Under the pieces are notes generated by a model, which saw nothing but the letters and a program-made list of their open reading frames with translations, was not told the DNA's origin and did no database searches. From Pholiota molesta (Eukaryota > Basidiomycota > Agaricomycetes > Agaricales > Strophariaceae): DNA of 64,000 nucleotides. Shown one piece after another: positions 58,847 through 64,000 of this stretch (the first letter of the stretch is position 1; each line of letters begins with the position of its first letter). The DNA lies in the NCBI GenBank assembly GCA_014925825.1, contig JACGCK010000004.1, positions 620,001-684,000 on the forward strand, given 5' to 3'. A program made the position numbers and the translations under genes.

Positions 58847-61800
58847 ATGGCCACCATGCTGGAAACACCTTCGCGCATTTGGCGGCGCATCGAAGCGGTT
58901 GAAGCTAGGGAAATGCCTTCACTTCCTTCACTTCCTCCGTTTGAAGACTCGCAAGAGGTGGACGAATCAGAGTCAGACGCCCGAGTTCAGGAGGATGATG
59001 AAGACCAATACGATGATCTCTTCGACAGCATATCGTCTCCCCTTCAATCAACGCCAACAGCCACACACCACTCAGCTGCTACGGCGTTTCGTGGCCCCTC
59101 GAGCACGTCGAGCACAGCACGCTTTGCACATTCTATTGCCTCTCGATCAAATAGATCATCTATCGGAACGACTACATCTCGCGGTATGCTCTCGAGGAAG
59201 ACCCAAAATGATAGCTTTGACATTCCTTCTCTGCCTGATATTCAACCGACTGCTGGAATTAGTCGGTTCTCTGAAGAGGCAGAGGAAGAAGACGTAGAGA
59301 ATAGTAATTCTGTGCCTGATGTATACTTGCCACCTCCAGATGAAGACGACGACCCTAATCGCGAACTTTCCTTAACGGATGCTCTTGAATCGATCAGTCG
59401 ATCCAGCTCGCCCCCGTTCTCTCCAGGTCCAGTCAGCCACGGCAGACACCTAAGAAGAATCTCGATTTTAGTTTCAAATCGGAGCCCAAGGTGGTTATTG
59501 TTGGTCTTCAAAATGTCGCTTTCTGACTTATCCTTCCAGGCGTCTCCATTCGAGAAATACCGCAACGTCGCTGTTCGTCGGACCAATCCAAGGGCGCGCA
59601 CCCCATCTCTTACCAGGACGTCATCATCTCAAACATCATCACCTACTCACTCTACCCCGCAAAGCCATCGATCGTCTGCACTTCCCCGCTCAGAGTCAGC
59701 GTCGCCCATCTCCGCTTCGGGTGTCCCTCTTCCTCGTTCTGCAACTAATTCCCCAGCTGTGCATAGGCCAAATCGTGAAGAAGAATCCATCGAAGCTCCT
59801 GACTTCAGCAACGATACCAATGACACAGGTGCTCGTTCTATGGATATTACAGATGTACATGTCTCTCCGCCTCGGCTTGAAGATGGAGATGATATACACG
59901 CAAGGGAGGCTGAATCACCAGAAGAAACTCAGGAAGCTGACGACGATTATAACGAAGGTTCTCATGAAGAACGGGAGCCGACTTTCTCATCTGAGGGGGA
60001 CGCAACTCCACATGCATTCAATAGACAAGCTGCACGGAACACTAGCGCATTTTCTTCACCCGCTCAGTCATTGGCTTTCACTCCAACCCCCGCCTTCCCT
60101 CGCCCACGCGCGCGGTTTGAACTTCCTGCTCCCCCAAGTGACCTTATTTCCACCCCGGCACCTAGAAGCGCAGAGGAAGAAGACGACCATGAAGTCAACG
60201 ACGACCTCGTTACACCGCACACTCGCCGACGTTCTTTCCTCCTGTCTGTTATCAATTCCACAGCGCGTCCCCGTATGAAGTTCCCACTCCGCATCCGAAA
60301 AGATTTGGTTCACCAAGTGCAGATGAATCCTTGCCCGGACCAAGCTCCTCTGCATCTCCGTCAGGAACTCTGCAATCCGCATTCGCAGGAGTCACACCTA
60401 GACCCCGTATGGCGGCGACTAGACGCTCATCGCATCCCCTCTCACAAACCATTTCTGCCTCTCCGAATGACTCTAGCGAGAAACCTCAAGGCAACAGCGG
60501 ACATGCTATGTGGGCTACACCTGCGCACTCCTCCCCGTATGATGGAAGCGCCCAGGCCTCATTCATATCTACGGCGTCTTCGCATGACCTGACTACCCAC
60601 CAGCGAGTGAACACGTCGTTCGATCCTGCTATGGGCTTTGGCGCGGGCGCCCCTGGACATGGGGTTGGCAGATTCAATGCAGGAAAGCTGAACACCTACT
60701 TGCATGGCCTAAATCGCAGATTGCAGGAGGAAAATGAAGCGCTATTAGAGAAGCTCAGGAAGCTAGACGAGGACAAGAAAGGCGAAACGTCGGCTGGATC
60801 CGCAGAGTCAAATAGAAGACTAAGCGCCGGTAGCCGGAGGGCAAGCTCTGCGGGTGCCTTGGGTGATGTCCAGGAAGACATGGCGGAAGCATGGCTGGAG
60901 GAAAAGGCTGAATTGGAAGACATGTTGGAGGAGCTCAAAGCAGAAGCAATGAAGATCGCCGAGGAAAAGCAGGCGGTCGACGAGGAGCTCATGGAAGAGA
61001 AAGCGGAAAGAGAAAGAGATAAAGAAAGATGGATGACGCGTATGGGCGAGGTTGAGAAAGGTGTTTCAGGCATCATTGCTGGCTTAGAAGAAAAAGTTGC
61101 TGCGGCCGAATCGCGAGCTAAGACCGCCCAGGAAGAAGCCGCGCATCAAGTGAAGGACCTGGAGAAAGCCTTGGTGAAGGTACAGGGCGAGCGAGACGTA
61201 GCCATAGACCGAGCCGGCAAAGCGGAGAGAGTGTTAGAGAGTGGCAAAGAATTGGGAGGCGCCCTCAAGGAAGCTAATGATCGTGTTTCACAAGTCATGG
61301 GCGATTTACGCAATGCGAATGCTCAAGTTCAAGATCTGGAGGACGAAGTCATGCGCCAGGATACCAGGATCGACGAGCTAGAGAAGGAAGCCAAAGAGAA
61401 TAAAGACGTTATCTCTGGGCTTGAGGAGGAGCTTGAGACCCAATTCGATGCTCTCGCCGCGGAACGCAATAAGACGAAGAATCTCCAGGATACTATTCAG
61501 CGCCTTGACGAGGAGCTACGAACCACCAAGGACTACGTCAATGAGCTAGAAGATGGTGCCGGGGAAGCCGTCGAACGCGCTGAAAAGCTTGAGGAAGAAC
61601 TTGCTTCTGCTGAAGAAAAAATCAGTGCTATGACCGCTGCCGAACGTCAGACAGCGCAGGACATGAAATCTCTTCAAACGGAGGCATTGAAAGCCCAGGA
61701 AAGCGCGCGACAGATGGAGGAAGCACTGGAAGAATCCGAACAGAAGATGATGCATGACGAGGAGGTCTTGGCCGATCTACGAGCCAAAGTCGCGTCGCTC

Positions 61801-64000
61801 GAACGCGAACGGCAGCGTGAAGCAAATAATTCCTCTCGCGACATGTCTCGCGCAGTAGTTGAGGCTGGGCCTACCGAAGCTGAATACCAAGCCTTGGAAG
61901 AAGAACTCGATGAAGCCACTAAAGAGTTGGCGCGCTTAAACACGCTCCTCAATCAATCGCCAGCTCGCAAAGCGATGGAGAGAGCTAAGGATACCAGGAT
62001 CGAAATGCTAGAGAGAGAGAAAGAGGAGCTTCTGGAGAGGAACAGAGCGTTGAGAATGACTTTCAATGAGATGAGTACACCAAGCAAGCTGGTCAATGCT
62101 CCCGGAATTTCGCCAATCCACCGACAAGTGCTGAACATGTCAATCCGTCTTCCAAAAACACCTGGAGGTCCCTTGAAAGATGTATGTTTCTTTAGTATCT
62201 TGTTGGTTCATATTTACCCATACATGTTTAGATTTCCTGGTTGAAAACACCTGGTAGCGAAGCATCGGTAACTCCATTGATATCTGAAATCAATCGTCTA
62301 CAACGAGAGCTCGACCGGGCAAATGAGAGTATCGACGATAAGCTCGATAAACTTGAAGACGCAGGGTTGGGTGTTGTTGGCCTAACGAAGAAACTGGAGG
62401 ACGCACGGGCGAAGATTGTGACCCTCGAAGATGAAATTGCTCGACTTACACGAAAGGAAGAACGTCGGCAGGGGCGACTTAACCGCGTAAGATGTCAGAA
62501 GTGCAATATCAGACTCGATCTTCGCTCTTTGATGTCAGCGGATGAAAGGTATATATCACTATTTTACAAACATTTCGTGCTCATTGATGTATCCTTTTCA
62601 GTTCTATGGATTTTTCCAATGATCGACTTCCTAGTGAACCTCCTACACCTCCAACTAGGACAAGCGAGGCTCTGAGAGCCAATCTTGAATCAGTAAATCA
62701 ACACCTTGAAGCCCTGAAGCAGCAGTGGGAAAAGGAGAGGAAACAACTCCTAGGGGAGAAGGCTGTTCTTGAAAGTGCCACAAACCGCTTGAACGAGCAA
62801 GTGAAAAGCAAGAAGGATGAAGCGAGAAAGGCAGCAGAGAATAACAGAGCAGGAGAAAAGGCAAAAGCAAATGTTCTTGGTGTATGTTGGAATCCAATCT
62901 CTTCGCATCTTTCTCACTAACGACTTTTTAGGAGCTCGAAAAAGCGAAACGAACTATTTCTGTGTTGGAGACCGAACTCAGCTCCGAGCGCTCACGGTGA
63001 GAACTATGATTACGGAGCAAGAGCGCATCCAACGCGAGAAGAAGCAAATTCTGACAGACTTGCAAAGGACTGAATCCGTGCGCAAAATTTGGTCCATCAT
63101 TATTTTAAACCATTACTAATTGTGCCGCGCAGGATATGGATGACGTTAAGAGCCAGCTTCAACGATACAAGAAGGAAAATCAAGAAATCGAAAAAGAATT
63201 GCGAGGTGAGTATATTTCTCCAACGATAGCATTAGAACAGTAATTTGATTACCGATTCCCAGAAAACGCCAACATCGAGCAGAAGGTTCGCCTTTTGGAG
63301 ACCCGTGTGGTTGAAAATGCAGAGACCATCGACCAGCTCAGACAAGAAAGGACTCTTCTTGCTACTGATCATAAGAGCTCCAGCGACGCTTCGCTGAGGT
63401 ATCCGAGGTGTGTTCCGAATCTAACCCATTTCTTTATACATGTTCATAAATTCCATAGACCGCAAATAATCTGAGGAAGGATTATGTTGCCCATTCGACT
63501 CCCATGACAATCGCCGACATGAATTGGATCTCCACCGGCTTCAGATTGACGATCTTCGCCGTGCTCTTGAAGATAAGGAACAGGATCTCCAACGGGCGCA
63601 GAAAGAGAAACATAAGATCTCTAATGAGAAGAGCGACGTGGCGCGCACAGTTGCTGCACTAGAAGCGGATCTTCGGCGTGTAAGACGCGATGCAGAGGAA
63701 TTTGGCCATGACTTGAAGCTTCTACGAAGAGACAAAGAGAATTTAGAGGCAAAGAACAAAGACGAGATCGCCAGCGCTGAGAGGGCAAGGAAGCAGGCTC
63801 AGACGCAGATTCGTCTGCTGAACGAGCAGCTTGATACGCAAAAGGAGAAGACACTGCGTGCTCTTGAACAACTCAACAGCCATGTCTGTGCAGCGTCCGT
63901 GATTCCCTTTGTTCATTATCTTCTAAACACTGACGAAGCTCTGCAGAGATGAGAACAAAGTTTCCAAGATGAAGCTACAGCATAACAAAGAATGCAAGGG
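58847..64000 (+). CDS. Large coiled-coil protein, Pcp1/pericentrin-like spindle-pole-body candidate; cut by right edge
   Basis: From ATG 58847 (MATMLETPSRIWRRIEAVEA) through the window end. The first about 550 residues are acidic, Ser/Pro-rich and disordered, with likely Cdk-type SP/TP sites. Then RFNAGKLNTYLHGLNRRLQE begins a very long coiled coil running through 60700-63900, made of Glu/Lys/Leu/Arg heptads such as LDEELRTTKDYVNELEDGAG. A CxxC pair (RVRCQKCNIRLDLRSLM) sits near 62490. The last bases read KMKLQHNKECKG, which resembles the start of the PACT centrosome-targeting domain of pericentrin and fission-yeast Pcp1, and the GKLNTYLHGLN segment could be the Cnn/CM1-like gamma-tubulin complex contact. 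Function is therefore inferred. Slips occur near 59429, 60270, 62996 and 63468. The C-terminus is outside the window. Confidence 0.65.

Overview
The window is nuclear DNA from a filamentous basidiomycete, most likely an Agaricomycete. Genes are packed on both strands and are broken by many short introns of about 50-60 nt with GT...AG ends. The gene content is fungal: an ARP8-type actin-related protein, PIF1 helicase, DNA polymerase alpha, MVP1 sorting nexin, PMT4 mannosyltransferase, a DOPA 4,5-dioxygenase of mushroom type, a basidiomycete-type GH16 glucanase and a Don1-like Rho GEF. I see no convincing tRNA or rRNA gene, no CRISPR array and no intact transposon.

Layout. 1-763 holds the start of a Pro/Ser/Gln-rich protein running off the left edge (minus). 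764-7706 is gene-poor, with only weak coding-like fragments. 7.7-14.8 kb: a RING protein (+), ARP8 (-) and PIF1 (+), the last two sharing a 279-bp divergent promoter. 15.2-15.7 kb: a probable orphan gene. 16.8-19.3 kb: an MFS drug/polyamine-type transporter (+). 19.7-22.0 kb: a MYND-DUF4470 protein (-), divergent from the DNA polymerase alpha catalytic subunit (+, 22.7-28.0 kb). 28.3-36.2 kb: MVP1, cystathionine beta-synthase and PMT4, all minus. 37.3-41.0 kb: a GC-rich gene with RING, PH and VWA-like domains, the layout of the Ste5/Far1 pheromone-MAPK scaffolds (-). 41.7-43.4 kb: DOPA 4,5-dioxygenase (+) with two unusually long introns. 45.5-47.2 kb: F-box protein (-). 48.0-51.2 kb: DH-PH-FYVE Rho GEF (+). 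51.4-52.9 kb: GH16 (-). 53.3-56.7 kb: Zim17 (+), a MET2-like alpha/beta hydrolase (+) and a GFA/CENP-V protein (-). 57.0-58.1 kb: a RING/coiled-coil protein (-). 58.8 kb to the right edge: a long coiled-coil protein resembling spindle-pole-body Pcp1 (+).

The genes mostly serve DNA replication and chromatin (ARP8, PIF1, POL1), membrane traffic and glycosylation (MVP1, PMT4), signalling (Ste5/Far1-like scaffold, Rho GEF) and the cytoskeleton. They are neighbours rather than a single pathway.

The main oddity is quality-like. About 30 single-base reading-frame breaks interrupt otherwise well conserved genes. Nearly all behave as loss of one base from a short homopolymer, while neighbouring genes (PIF1, MFS, MVP1, Zim17, hydrolase) read cleanly. 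This looks like assembly error rather than decay, so most genes below cannot be read as one uninterrupted exon chain. Exon joins were made by hand from splice signals and family conservation.
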